Below, piece by piece: positions 1 through 7,130 of a stretch of 17,542 bases of DNA. The notes beneath the pieces are model-generated. The model was not told where the DNA came from. It worked only from the letters and a program-made list of their open reading frames with translations, and ran no database searches. The stretch comes from an uncultured Angelakisella sp. (lineage in GTDB: Bacteria; Bacillota; Clostridia; Oscillospirales; Ruminococcaceae). Each line of letters begins with the position of its first letter. Within the stretch, counting starts at the first letter, position 1. The translations under genes and the position numbers were made by a program. The DNA lies in contig CAJUFK010000067.1 in NCBI GenBank assembly GCA_910585535.1, forward strand, positions 1-17,542, given 5' to 3'.

Positions 1-173
1 CCCGCCGCCTTTTGCTGCTTCCGACTCCAGGCACAACTTACGCCTTCGCACAACCGTTAGGCACGTAGTGCCGGGGAGGGTGTGCGTGTGGGCGCTAGCC
101 CACCGCCGGGGAGGGTGTGCCTGCGGGTGCTAACCCGCCGCCTTTTGCTGCTTCCGACTCCAGGCGCAACTTA
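1..173 (-). repeat. Direct repeat pair of 40 bases (1-40 and 134-173)
   Basis: Positions 1-40 and 134-173 are identical except for one base (a at 33, g at 166), with a period of 133. Similarity fades over the following 19 bases (41-59 against 174-192), where roughly 11 bases match. On the minus strand the block contains GGAGTCGGAAGCAGC. Near-identity of a non-coding block flanked by variable hairpins suggests recent duplication or an element present in many copies. Confidence 0.9.
71..140 (-). repeat. Two tandem 35-base hairpin-plus-linker units
   Basis: Copies at 71-105 and 106-140 share the first 15 bases exactly (ccggggagggtgtgc). They then carry different but self-complementary arms around a GCTA loop. 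A third, degenerate copy lies at about 205-240 inside the 3' end of rpoN. Several base-pair differences between arms are compensatory, so copies appear to be maintained by structure and not only by recent duplication. Confidence 0.8.
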
Positions 174-188
174 GGTCTTGGCACAGCG

Positions 189-1559
189 TCAAGGGCCGTC
201 AGGCCCGGGTAGGGTGTGCCCCCGGACGCCAGTCCGGTCGGCGGCAGAGCGGATGCCGCTTTCGGTGCGGTATTTGGTTACTGTTCGCCGGGAAATGGTC
301 AGGCCGTCTGCCTCCAACCGCTTCCGAATGGCTTCGTCGCTAAGGGGATGCTCCGGGTCCTCCTCCCGGATCAGCTGGAGGATCCGTTCCTTGACGCTCT
401 CACGGCCCACCGACGCCTCCCCAGGTCCCTGGGCGCGGACCCCCGCCGAAAAGAAGTACCGCACCGGGAAGGTCCCCCGGCTGCACTGGAGGTACTTTCC
501 GCTTACCCCGCGGCTTACGGTGGATTCGTGGACCCCCATCTCCTGGGCCGCCTGGCGGAGGGTCACCGCCGCCAGCTCCCCGCCCAAAAAGAACTCCCGC
601 TGGAATTTCAGAATGGCCTGGGCCAGGGCGTTCATCGTCTTTTGCCGCTGTTCCATGGCGGCCATCACCCACCGGGCCCGGCGGATCTTCTCCCGAAGGT
701 AGTCCCGGACCTCCGGGGACTGGGCCGCCTGAAGGTAGGACTGGTAGTAGCCGCTGATTCTCACCCGGCCGTCCCACCGGTCCACCACCGAGGCGGTGAG
801 GCCCTTTTCCCCCTGGCGGACCACAATGTCCGGCAGGATGTACTCGGCGGAGCTTCCGTCTGCCGCCCCCTCCAGGGGGGAGGGGCGCAGGGCGGCGATG
901 AGCCGGGCGCACTGGCGGACCACCGGCAGCTCCAGCCCCAGGGCGGCGGAGATCTCCCGGTAATTCCCCTCTGCCAGCACCGGCAGAAAGGAGGAGCAGA
1001 TCTCGGTAAGGGCGGGGCTTAGGAGCCCCTTGTCCGCCAGCTGCCGGGTGAGAAACTCCCCCAGGTCCCGGCTCCCCACCCCAAAGGGCTCCAGGGAGCG
1101 GATGACTCCCAGAGCCGCCTGGCAGGCCCCGGGGGAACACCGGAGCAGCTGGCAGAGTTCCAGGTCGGTATAGGGCAGAAACCCCCTGCTGTCGATGAGT
1201 TCCACCACCCGCTCCGCCAGCTCCCGGCGGCCGGCCCCGATGTTTAAGGAGTAGAGCTGTTCCTTCAGATCCTCCCGGTAGGTGCGCTCCCTGCCGGAGG
1301 CGGGTTCCCGGACCCCCTTTTGGTCCTCATCCCGGTAGACCCCGTTTTCCACCCGGGGCAGGCCGGGCTGGAGCCACTGGGCCAGGTCCACCAGACTGTC
1401 TTCCCCCGGGGAGGGGAACTCCACTTCCAGGAGGGGGTTTTCCAGCTGCTCCTGTCCAATAAATTCCTGAAGGTCCAGATTGTTCATCGCCAACACCTCC
1501 AAGGACTGGCGCTGACTGAGGCTGATGGTCTGCTTTAGAATCTGCTGCTGTTCCAACAT
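189..1559 (-). CDS. rpoN: RNA polymerase sigma-54 factor RpoN
   Basis: Sigma-54 directs RNA polymerase to -24/-12 promoters and needs an AAA+ activator to open them. The 456-residue protein has all family regions: a Gln/Leu-rich region I at the N-terminus (QTISLSQRQSLEVLAMNN), an acidic linker, a core-binding domain (about 90-270), a helix-turn-helix (VTLRQAAQEMGVHESTVSRG) and an RpoN box near the end (ISRRTVTKYRTESGI against the family ARRTVAKYRE). The ATG at 1557-1559 was chosen because AGGAGG lies just upstream and region I begins at once; an upstream ATG at 1661 would add 34 unconserved residues. The last 15 or so residues after the RpoN box are encoded by a hairpin repeat copy, and the stop lies in the array. 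It may be co-transcribed with the upstream DUF401 gene. Whether the genome has a second rpoN cannot be seen. Confidence 0.96.
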   Translation of the reverse strand: MLEQQQILKQTISLSQRQSLEVLAMNNLDLQEFIGQEQLENPLLEVEFPSPGEDSLVDLAQWLQPGLPRVENGVYRDEDQKGVREPASGRERTYREDLKEQLYSLNIGAGRRELAERVVELIDSRGFLPYTDLELCQLLRCSPGACQAALGVIRSLEPFGVGSRDLGEFLTRQLADKGLLSPALTEICSSFLPVLAEGNYREISAALGLELPVVRQCARLIAALRPSPLEGAADGSSAEYILPDIVVRQGEKGLTASVVDRWDGRVRISGYYQSYLQAAQSPEVRDYLREKIRRARWVMAAMEQRQKTMNALAQAILKFQREFFLGGELAAVTLRQAAQEMGVHESTVSRGVSGKYLQCSRGTFPVRYFFSAGVRAQGPGEASVGRESVKERILQLIREEDPEHPLSDEAIRKRLEADGLTISRRTVTKYRTESGIRSAADRTGVRGHTLPGPDGP

Positions 1560-1644
1560 GGCGGGACCTCCTGTCTCTTTGTCTATCCTTTTTCTGCGGG
1601 CCTTGGGGCGGGGGTATAAAAAATTGTTTCCAGCTCTATAGAAC

Positions 1645-1677
1645 ATGATACCACAAAGCATGGTGAAATGGTATCAT
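1645..1677. promoter_or_regulatory. Inverted repeat upstream of rpoN (possible operator)
   Basis: The arms atgatacca (1645-1653) and tggtatcat (1669-1677) are perfect 9-base complements with a 15-base spacer, in the 169-base gap between the DUF401 gene and rpoN. The arms are AT-richer than the surroundings. No U-run follows on either strand, so an intrinsic terminator is unlikely; a protein-binding site controlling rpoN is the better reading. I could not place a convincing sigma-A or sigma-54 promoter beside it, and nothing else is evident in the gap. Confidence 0.45.
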
Positions 1678-1728
1678 TGGACATCTTTTCCGGTTGTTCC
1701 GAAGGGACGCCGGGGCAGCCCGTCTGCC

Positions 1729-2934
1729 TCACCCGCAGAAGCGGACCAAAACCTGGTAGTAGCCCAGCATCAGCGCGGAAAACACCAGGGCGGGAGGGAT
1801 ATTTTTCCGGATCAGCTCCCCCATGGTGATGTGGTAATCGTCGGCGGCCACCACCAGGCAGACGTGAACCGGGGAAACCATGCTGGCGGCATGGCACATA
1901 CACATAAGCAGCACCATCAGGGGCATCCCCCCGGGGATGGCAGAAAAGGCCATGGGCGTGCCCAGGGCGATGATCCCCTGAGTTCCGCTGATGATCCCCC
2001 CGAAGAAGAAAAGCAGCGCAAACACCAGCCAGGTGGGGATGGGAAGGGCGGAAAGAGCCTCCGGCAGCAGCTGCAGAACGCCGGTATAGGCGATGAACTC
2101 CTTGAGGATCAGCACAAAAAGGGTGCTGAGAAGCATCTTCTTTTCAAAGGCACTTTTGAAAAAGGGGAGAAGCTCCCCAAGGGAAAAACGGTGGAGCAGG
2201 GCGGTAAGCAGAATGGAAACCAGAACCGCAGTCACCACCTGAAATTTCGCGGCCAGGATCAGCGCCAGGATGAGCAGAAGGGGCCACAGATGCCCGAACA
2301 GGTTCCCCACGTCCCGGAGGCGGTTCTCGCTGGGGGGCGTCCCCGGATCCTTGGGCAGGCGGTGGATACAGGGCCAGTACCCCACCAGAAAAAGGGTGAG
2401 AATGGGGAGGATCATCCCCGCCATAAAGCGGGGCAGGGGAACGCCGGAAAGGCTTGCCATCAAAAGAACGCCGGTGTAGGTGGGCAGGGTGCTTTCGGGA
2501 ATATGGCGGAACCAGCTGGTGACGAAGGCCTGTTCCTTGGGATCCAGGCAGCCCTGGGTGGAGTCCTTTACAATATCCCCGCAGAGGATCATGGCGGCGG
2601 CGGAGGGCAGCAGGCCGATAAAAAGGGGGGCTACGGCGGTGTTCACCCGGCGGTTGTGAAACAGGCGGTCCAGGTCCTGCTGGGCCAGCTTGATCTGCCG
2701 CCGGGCCTCCAGCATCCGCTGCAGATAGGTAATCAGGTAGAGGGAGAGGAGGACCGAAAGGGAATCCCAGTCGGTAAAAACGCCGGCAGCCCTTTCCAGG
2801 GCGGCGGCAGGGGGAATACGGTAAAGGAGCGCGGTGGCCGCCAGCCCGCCCAGGATGGCCTGCCAAAGGGGCCGCCTAAGCGCCAAAAGCAGAATGATAA
2901 CAAGGAAGACGGCCGCAAGAAGGATCAGCTGCAT
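1729..2934 (-). CDS. DUF401-family integral membrane protein
   Basis: A hydrophobic protein of 401 residues with about ten predicted membrane segments, beginning with a strong one directly after the start (LILLAAVFLVIILLLALRR). It resembles the DUF401 family, which belongs to the broad ion-transporter-like permeases; its substrate is unknown. Conserved-looking patches include GLLPSAAAMI, PESTLPTYTGVLL and GGIISGTQGI. The ATG at 2932-2934 has GGAG about nine bases upstream and a good promoter at 2965-2993, so it is probably transcribed apart from the operon before it. It lies between the GntP permease gene and rpoN. A role in moving the pathway's substrate or acid product is possible but is only an inference from position. 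Confidence 0.85.
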   Translation of the reverse strand: MQLILLAAVFLVIILLLALRRPLWQAILGGLAATALLYRIPPAAALERAAGVFTDWDSLSVLLSLYLITYLQRMLEARRQIKLAQQDLDRLFHNRRVNTAVAPLFIGLLPSAAAMILCGDIVKDSTQGCLDPKEQAFVTSWFRHIPESTLPTYTGVLLMASLSGVPLPRFMAGMILPILTLFLVGYWPCIHRLPKDPGTPPSENRLRDVGNLFGHLWPLLLILALILAAKFQVVTAVLVSILLTALLHRFSLGELLPFFKSAFEKKMLLSTLFVLILKEFIAYTGVLQLLPEALSALPIPTWLVFALLFFFGGIISGTQGIIALGTPMAFSAIPGGMPLMVLLMCMCHAASMVSPVHVCLVVAADDYHITMGELIRKNIPPALVFSALMLGYYQVLVRFCG

Positions 2935-2951
2935 TTTATGTCACTCCAAAA

Positions 2952-2964
2952 ACAGGATACCTGT
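2952..2964. promoter_or_regulatory. Perfect 13-base palindrome at the predicted start site of the DUF401 gene
   Basis: acagg-ata-cctgt has 5-base perfect arms around a 3-base centre. It begins directly after the -10 box on the minus strand, so it would cover the transcription start. That position is typical for a repressor operator. It is too short to identify a regulator. Confidence 0.4.
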
Positions 2965-2993
2965 ATTATACGGCAAAAAAGGCCCCGCCGCAA
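2965..2993 (-). promoter_or_regulatory. Sigma-A-type promoter for the DUF401 gene (and possibly rpoN)
   Basis: On the minus strand TTGCGG (2988-2993) is followed by exactly 17 bases and then a perfect TATAAT (2965-2970). The DUF401 start codon lies 30 bases further on, with GGAG between. The -35 box matches the consensus at TTG and is weaker afterwards; the spacing and -10 box are ideal. Confidence 0.72.
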
Positions 2994-3072
2994 GACGTGC
3001 CTTGGGTGTCCGCGGCCTGACCGCCGCCGCGTTTTGGACCCGCTTCGGGGGCCCCGGCCTGCAAGCGAAGCG

Positions 3073-3112
3073 AAAGCGGCCCCGATCCCCAACAAGGGAC
3101 CGGGGCCGCTTT
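3073..3112 (-). terminator. Strong hairpin at the end of the 13-gene operon
   Basis: The 17-base arms 3073-3089 and 3096-3112 pair around a short loop just after the GntP stop codon. The single non-Watson-Crick position (3085/3100) is an A-C mismatch on the plus strand but a G-U pair in minus-strand RNA, which supports folding of the minus-strand transcript. The following RNA begins UUUCGCUUCGCUUGC, so the U-run is poor. It may act as a 3' end-protecting hairpin or a weak terminator. Confidence 0.65.
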
Positions 3113-3126
3113 GGTTCCGGGAGGGG

Positions 3127-4497
3127 TTACACCGCCCCCATGGGGAACACGTTGACCAGGACGATAAGGAGCAGAAGGATGGTTACGGCGCGGATGGCGC
3201 CGAACACCGTGTAGGTCTTCAGCCCCCCGGTGATGGTAAAGCCGTTCATGTTGGTGGAGATCCAGAAGCCGCTGTCGTTGGGCAGGCCGATCATATTGCA
3301 GCCCGAAAGCCCGGCCATGGCGAAGTACACCGGATGGACCTGGGGCAGGGAGGCAATGACCGGGGCCATAATGGCCAGGCAGGAGATGCCGGCGCTGGAG
3401 GCGGAGCCCATGCAGACCCGCATCACCACGCCTACCAGGTATGTAATGACCAGGACGGGAACCACGGCGCTGGCGGAGGTGCCCACCACGGCGGTGATAA
3501 GGTCGCCGATACCGGTGGCCCGGATCACTGCGCCAAAGGCGGAGCCCGCGCCGGTGACCATCAGCACCACGCCGCAGGTCTCCAGGGCCTTGTTGACGCT
3601 CTTTTTGATCTCCGTTTTGGTCATGTTGGTGGCGGCGATGAGATAGGCGCAGAAGACCCCCACCAGCAGGGCAACGTTCTTATTGCCGATAAAGGCCACA
3701 AAGTCCGGCTTGGTCTCCGAAACAGCCCCCCAGGTGGAATCCAGCAGGATGAGGAGAACCGGCAGGACGATGGGGAGAACCGCCGCCCCAAAGGGGGGAA
3801 GCCTTTTGCCGGAGTAGTCCTGGGCCTTGATGGGGACGAAGTCCGGGTCCATGTCCTTTTCGGTAAAGAATTTGCTCTCCCCGTTTTGGGGCCAAAGGAC
3901 CTTGTACATTATGGGCAGGCTGATAAACATGGCCACCAAACTAATCAGAGACCCCCAGATAATCATGTCCCCCATGCTGAAGTTCAGCTGTTCCGCCGCC
4001 GCCATGGGCGCGGGGGTGGGGGGAACGTAGGAGTGGGCGGAGCCGGCCCCGCAGACCAGGGCGCAGGCGATGAGGGAGCGGGGCGCGCCAATCTCTTTTG
4101 CCACGGCGTAGCCAATGGGGATCATGATTACAAGACAGACGTCAAAAAAGACCGGGATGGAGATAAAGAAGGAGGTGAGGACCAGGGCGACAATGGCCTT
4201 CTCCTTGGGAAAAAGGGAGACCATGCTTTTGGCGATGACGTGGGCCCCTCCGGCGTCGGATAGAAGCTGGCCCATAATGACCCCGAAGCCAATGGAGATC
4301 CCCAGGCTGGTCATGGTCCCGCCAAAGCCGGAGGCGAAGACGCTTACCGTTTTTGCCATCCCCAAATTACAGATGATTCCGACATACATCCCGCCGACAA
4401 AGAGACTGACCACCGGGTTGATGTTCAGCTTCATAATCATCACCATGATGATGACAAGCGCGATTGCCATATTGACCAAAATAAAGGGCAGAGACAT
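3127..4497 (-). CDS. GntP-family hydroxyacid permease
   Basis: A 456-residue polytopic membrane protein with about 12 to 14 membrane segments. Family hallmarks are visible: the glycine-rich early segment (ISIGFGVIMGQLLSDAGGA), ISIPVFFDVCLVIMIPI, and HSYVPPTPAPMAAAEQL, which resembles the proline-rich signature of gluconate and glycerate permeases. GntP relatives import gluconate, idonate, glycerate, D-serine and similar hydroxy compounds by proton symport. A clear AGGAGG precedes the ATG at 4495-4497. As the last gene of the operon it is the likely importer of the substrate of the LarA, IlvD-like and UxaA-like enzymes. The exact substrate cannot be read from sequence; a C3 to C6 hydroxyacid is the family expectation. 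Confidence 0.92.
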   Translation of the reverse strand: MSLPFILVNMAIALVIIMVMIMKLNINPVVSLFVGGMYVGIICNLGMAKTVSVFASGFGGTMTSLGISIGFGVIMGQLLSDAGGAHVIAKSMVSLFPKEKAIVALVLTSFFISIPVFFDVCLVIMIPIGYAVAKEIGAPRSLIACALVCGAGSAHSYVPPTPAPMAAAEQLNFSMGDMIIWGSLISLVAMFISLPIMYKVLWPQNGESKFFTEKDMDPDFVPIKAQDYSGKRLPPFGAAVLPIVLPVLLILLDSTWGAVSETKPDFVAFIGNKNVALLVGVFCAYLIAATNMTKTEIKKSVNKALETCGVVLMVTGAGSAFGAVIRATGIGDLITAVVGTSASAVVPVLVITYLVGVVMRVCMGSASSAGISCLAIMAPVIASLPQVHPVYFAMAGLSGCNMIGLPNDSGFWISTNMNGFTITGGLKTYTVFGAIRAVTILLLLIVLVNVFPMGAV

Positions 4498-4540
4498 TTT
4501 ACAGAACCTCCTTTTTCACATCACACAGAAAACCAAGTTG

Positions 4541-5080
4541 TCAGGATATGGCTCCCAGGGCCATCCCCCGGCGGACGGCGGCCTCGTTCATCCCCAGGAA
4601 TTGGGGCTTCTTTCCCAGCTTCTTTCTCACCGCCGCCAGAAGCTCCTCCTCCGAGAAGATCCCGGCGGCCCCGTTGTAGGCCCCCAGCATGACGATGTTG
4701 GCCACCTTGCCGGAGCCCAGCCCCTCCGCCTCCTCGTCCACCGGGATGGGGAGATACCGGGCGGCGCAGCCCTCCGGGGGGCCCTGGCAGAGGCCGCTGT
4801 TGGCCAGAATCACCCCGCCCTCCTTGACCCGGCCGGCGAACTTTGCCAGGGAGGGCTGATTCATGGCGATAAGGACGTCAATCCTCCGAACCGTGGGGGA
4901 GCCGATGGCCCGGTCGGAAAGGGTAACCGAGCAGTTGGCGGTGCCGCCCCGCTGTTCCGGGCCGTAGTGGGGCAGAAAGAGGGCCTCCTTGCCGCAGTCG
5001 ATGGCCGCGCAGCAGAGAAGCTGCCCGATCATCATAACCCCCTGGCCGCCGAAGCCGGCGACAATCAGCCTGTTTTCCAT
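4541..5080 (-). CDS. 2-oxoacid:ferredoxin oxidoreductase, gamma subunit
   Basis: A 179-residue gamma subunit of the CoA-dependent 2-oxoacid:ferredoxin oxidoreductase family. The N-terminal motif GFGGQGVMMIGQLL is the family hallmark, followed by PHYGPEQRGGTANCSV, typical of gamma chains of the Kor/Vor type. The gamma chain completes the catalytic complex with the alpha and beta chains. The ATG at 5078-5080 shares one base with the stop of the beta gene (TAATG), with AGGAGGTG upstream, so translation is probably coupled and balanced stoichiometry is expected. Its C-terminus (FLGMNEAAVRRGMALG) fits the family. Confidence 0.93.
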   Translation of the reverse strand: MENRLIVAGFGGQGVMMIGQLLCCAAIDCGKEALFLPHYGPEQRGGTANCSVTLSDRAIGSPTVRRIDVLIAMNQPSLAKFAGRVKEGGVILANSGLCQGPPEGCAARYLPIPVDEEAEGLGSGKVANIVMLGAYNGAAGIFSEEELLAAVRKKLGKKPQFLGMNEAAVRRGMALGAIS

Positions 5081-5826
5081 TATCTCACCTCCTTTGTCCG
5101 CCGGTATTCCCCCTCGGGAAAGACCTTTTCGCTGTGTTCCGCCATCCAGTCCAGGCAGCGTTCCGGGGAAAGGCCCCAGTTGGTGGGACAGGTGGAAAGA
5201 AGCTCCACAAAGGCGAAGCCTTCCCCCCGCAGCTGGATCTCCAGGGCTTTTCGCAGCCCCTCCTTGGCCCGCAGCACCCCGGCAGGGGTCCGCAGAGAGA
5301 ACCGGGCGATGTAGGCGGGGGCCTCCAGCTGGGAAAGAATCTCGCACATCCGCATGGGGTAGCCGTCGGTGCGGGGGTCCCGGCCCAGGGGGGTGGTGGT
5401 GGTCTTTTGCCCGACGAGGGTGGTGGGGGCCATCTGACCCCCGGTCATGCCGTAGGTGCTGTTGTTGATGAAAACGGTTAGAAACCGCTCCCCGCGGTTG
5501 GCGGCGTGGAGGATCTCCGAAAGGCCGATGGCCCCCAGGTCCCCGTCCCCCTGGTAGGTAAAGACGATCTTATCCGGGGCGCACCGGGAAAAGCCGGTGG
5601 CCACCGCCGGGGCCCGGCCGTGGGCGGCGCAGACCACATCAAAGGTAAAAAGGTTTTTGCTCATGGCCCCGCACCCCACCGGCAGAATGCCCACCGTCCG
5701 GTTTGCGATGCCGTACTCCTCCACCAGCTCTGCGATGAGCTTGGAGATCAGGCCGTGCATACAGCCGGGGCAGTACCGGGTTGGGGCCGCCGCCAGGGTC
5801 TCGGGCCGCTTGTAGATCTTTTCCAT
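5080..5826 (-). CDS. 2-oxoacid:ferredoxin oxidoreductase, beta (TPP-binding) subunit
   Basis: The thiamine pyrophosphate-binding chain, 248 residues. CPGCMHG sits at residues 19-25, the TPP/Mg motif begins GDGDL at about 93, and its second half contains NNSTYGMTGGQ. The family decarboxylates a 2-oxoacid on TPP and passes electrons through FeS clusters to ferredoxin, forming an acyl-CoA. The segment APTTLVGQKTTTTPLGRDP resembles branched-chain (Vor) and 2-oxoglutarate (Kor) types rather than pyruvate enzymes. The start at 5824-5826 has AAAGGAG eight bases upstream and lies five bases past the alpha gene. Substrate range is an inference. Confidence 0.94.
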   Translation of the reverse strand: MEKIYKRPETLAAAPTRYCPGCMHGLISKLIAELVEEYGIANRTVGILPVGCGAMSKNLFTFDVVCAAHGRAPAVATGFSRCAPDKIVFTYQGDGDLGAIGLSEILHAANRGERFLTVFINNSTYGMTGGQMAPTTLVGQKTTTTPLGRDPRTDGYPMRMCEILSQLEAPAYIARFSLRTPAGVLRAKEGLRKALEIQLRGEGFAFVELLSTCPTNWGLSPERCLDWMAEHSEKVFPEGEYRRTKEVR

Positions 5827-5831
5827 CCTCC

Positions 5832-6893
5832 TCACTCCTTTCTGCACAGGGCTCGGGCCGCGTCCACAAGGTCCTCGGCGGTAAAGAGTACCCCGCCGGA
5901 GTGGAGGACGGTGGAGATGGGCGCCCGGTTGGCCACCCCCACCCGGACGTCCTCAATAACCTGGCAGGGAATGGACATTTCGGCGCATAGGATCTGCTTC
6001 ACCCGGCTGTAGTCCAGCCGGTCAAAGGAATGGTACGGGAAGGGGTAAAGGGTGATGGGCCGGATGAGCCCCGCCCGGATCCCCTCCTGGCGAAGGATGG
6101 CGATGGCCGTTTTGGCGATGCGGGCGGTGACGCCGTAGGCGGCGATGACCAGCTCTGCGTCCTCCAGCTGGTACTCCTCCTGGAGGACCTCCTCCCGCTC
6201 CCACCTTTCGTAAAGGGCCGCCTTCTGGCGGTTAAAGGCCTCCTGGGTTTCCTCGGGGGTGAGAAGGGAGGTAACCACCAGGCGGTTTTCTCCCGCCGCC
6301 TCCGCCGCGAAGAAGCGCAGCTTCATGGGGCCGGCTTTTGCCATCTCCGGCAGGGTCACCGCCTCCATCATGGCCCCGATGCAGCCATCGGCGCAGACCA
6401 GCACCGGGGACTGGTACTCCTCCGCCTTCTGAAAGGCCCTGTAGGTACAGTCCACCGCCTCCTGGACGGTGGCTGGGGCATAAACCAGCATCCGAAAGCC
6501 CCCGTGGCCCGATGCCTTGGCGGCCTGTAAGTAATCCATCTGGGCCGCCTGGATGGAGCCCAGTCCCGGGCCGCCCCGGGTGACGTTGACAATCACCGCC
6601 GGCAGCTCCGCCCCCGCCAGGTAGGAGATCCCCTCCGACTTGAGGCTGATCCCCGGGCTGGAGGAGGAGGTCATGGCCCGGACCCCTGCGGCGGCGGCCC
6701 CGTAGACCATGTTCACCGAGGCGATCTCACTCTCCCCCTGGACAAACTGCCCCGAGACCTCCGGCAGCCGCCGGGCCATGTACTCCGGGATCTCGTTTTG
6801 GGGGGTGATGGGATACCCGGCGAAGAACCGGCACCCGGCCCGCACCGCCGCCTCTGCGATGGCCTCGTTTCCTTTCATAAATACTCGTTCCAA
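5832..6893 (-). CDS. vorB: 2-oxoacid:ferredoxin oxidoreductase, alpha subunit (VorB-like)
   Basis: A 353-residue alpha chain with the VorB-type N-terminus MERVFMKGNEAIAEAAVRAG followed by GYPITPQNEIPEYM. This form is usually annotated as 3-methyl-2-oxobutanoate dehydrogenase subunit VorB. I chose the TTG at 6891-6893 because GGAGGAGG lies about nine bases upstream and the result matches the usual short leader of the family; the ATG at 6876-6878 is the alternative but lies about 28 bases from that site. The C-terminus (ILCAEMSIPCQVIEDVRVGVANRAPI) is also family-like. With the Ptb-Buk pair it suggests branched or short-chain acyl-CoA products, though this family is often promiscuous. Confidence 0.92.
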   Translation of the reverse strand: MERVFMKGNEAIAEAAVRAGCRFFAGYPITPQNEIPEYMARRLPEVSGQFVQGESEIASVNMVYGAAAAGVRAMTSSSSPGISLKSEGISYLAGAELPAVIVNVTRGGPGLGSIQAAQMDYLQAAKASGHGGFRMLVYAPATVQEAVDCTYRAFQKAEEYQSPVLVCADGCIGAMMEAVTLPEMAKAGPMKLRFFAAEAAGENRLVVTSLLTPEETQEAFNRQKAALYERWEREEVLQEEYQLEDAELVIAAYGVTARIAKTAIAILRQEGIRAGLIRPITLYPFPYHSFDRLDYSRVKQILCAEMSIPCQVIEDVRVGVANRAPISTVLHSGGVLFTAEDLVDAARALCRKE

Positions 6894-6912
6894 TCTGTTG
6901 TGCCTCCTCCCG

Positions 6913-7116
6913 TTATCGATAGACCTCAATGGCCGCCTCCGGGCAGACCACGGCGCAGAGCTTGCAGCCCACGCAGCCCTTGGCTTCATCGGCCTCTACG
7001 GCGTGGTAGCCCATGGCGTTGGTCCCTTTCCCGCGGCCGATGACCCCCTTTTTACAGGCGGCGATACAAAGGCCGCATGCCTTGCAGTATTCCGGTTCAA
7101 TGATAATCTTTGCCAT
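6913..7116 (-). CDS. 2-oxoacid:ferredoxin oxidoreductase, delta (2[4Fe-4S] ferredoxin) subunit
   Basis: A 67-residue dicluster ferredoxin. The first cluster ligands are C11, C14, C17 and C21 and the second C48, C51, C54 and C58, each in a CxxCxxC...C pattern. It carries electrons from the catalytic TPP subunit to free ferredoxin. The start at 7114-7116 (MAKIIIEPEYC) has AGGAGGGAG close upstream; an in-frame upstream ATG at 7173 would run into the ATPase gene and adds nothing recognisable. It is the first of the four oxidoreductase genes (delta, alpha, beta, gamma), the usual Clostridia order. Confidence 0.95.
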   Translation of the reverse strand: MAKIIIEPEYCKACGLCIAACKKGVIGRGKGTNAMGYHAVEADEAKGCVGCKLCAVVCPEAAIEVYR

Positions 7117-7130
7117 CCTTTCTCCCTCCT

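Larger units (their letters stand above)
1..240 (-). repeat. Array of small hairpins with conserved linkers (two composite units)
   Basis: Seen directly: five short hairpins with different stems, at 60-72, 88-103, 123-138, 193-206 and 222-237. Three linkers with the plus-strand core ccggggagggtgtgc (71-85 and 106-120, and a variant at about 205-219) separate neighbouring hairpins. A near-identical 40-base block occurs at 1-40 and 134-173. Stem sequences differ but pairing is kept (GTGGGC/GCCCAC, GCGGGT/ACCCGC, CCGGAC/GTCCGG), each with a four-base GCTA or GCCA loop. Read on the minus strand, each composite unit is a run of hairpins and linkers followed by the conserved block; the unit next to rpoN has two hairpins, the next has three. 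The array continues past position 1. Kept pairing despite changed bases suggests the folded RNA or single-stranded DNA matters. I do not recognise the family; it could be REP-like, a 3' UTR stabiliser or part of a larger mobile repeat. Confidence 0.75.

Noticed and set aside
51..62. GTTAGGC resembling an integron attC core site near hairpins
   Set aside because: No matching inverse core with correct spacing, no integrase and no cassette layout; the 7-base match is expected by chance.
134..173. GGAGTCGGAAGCAGC on the minus strand, similar to the conserved loop of signal recognition particle RNA
   Set aside because: The block occurs twice in 173 bases, lacks the rest of the SRP helix and is embedded in repeats; similarity is short.
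1..240. CRISPR array
   Set aside because: Repeats are hairpins with variable stems, units are of unequal length and no cas gene is near.
1645..4263. 872-codon plus-strand open frame opposite the DUF401 and GntP genes
   Set aside because: It is antisense to two clear membrane-protein genes and is rich in Gly, Gln, His and Lys, as expected from an antisense frame in GC-rich DNA.
4498..4540. Separate promoter for the GntP permease gene in the 43-base gap
   Set aside because: No -35/-10 or -24/-12 pair is visible; the gap contains only a ribosome binding site.
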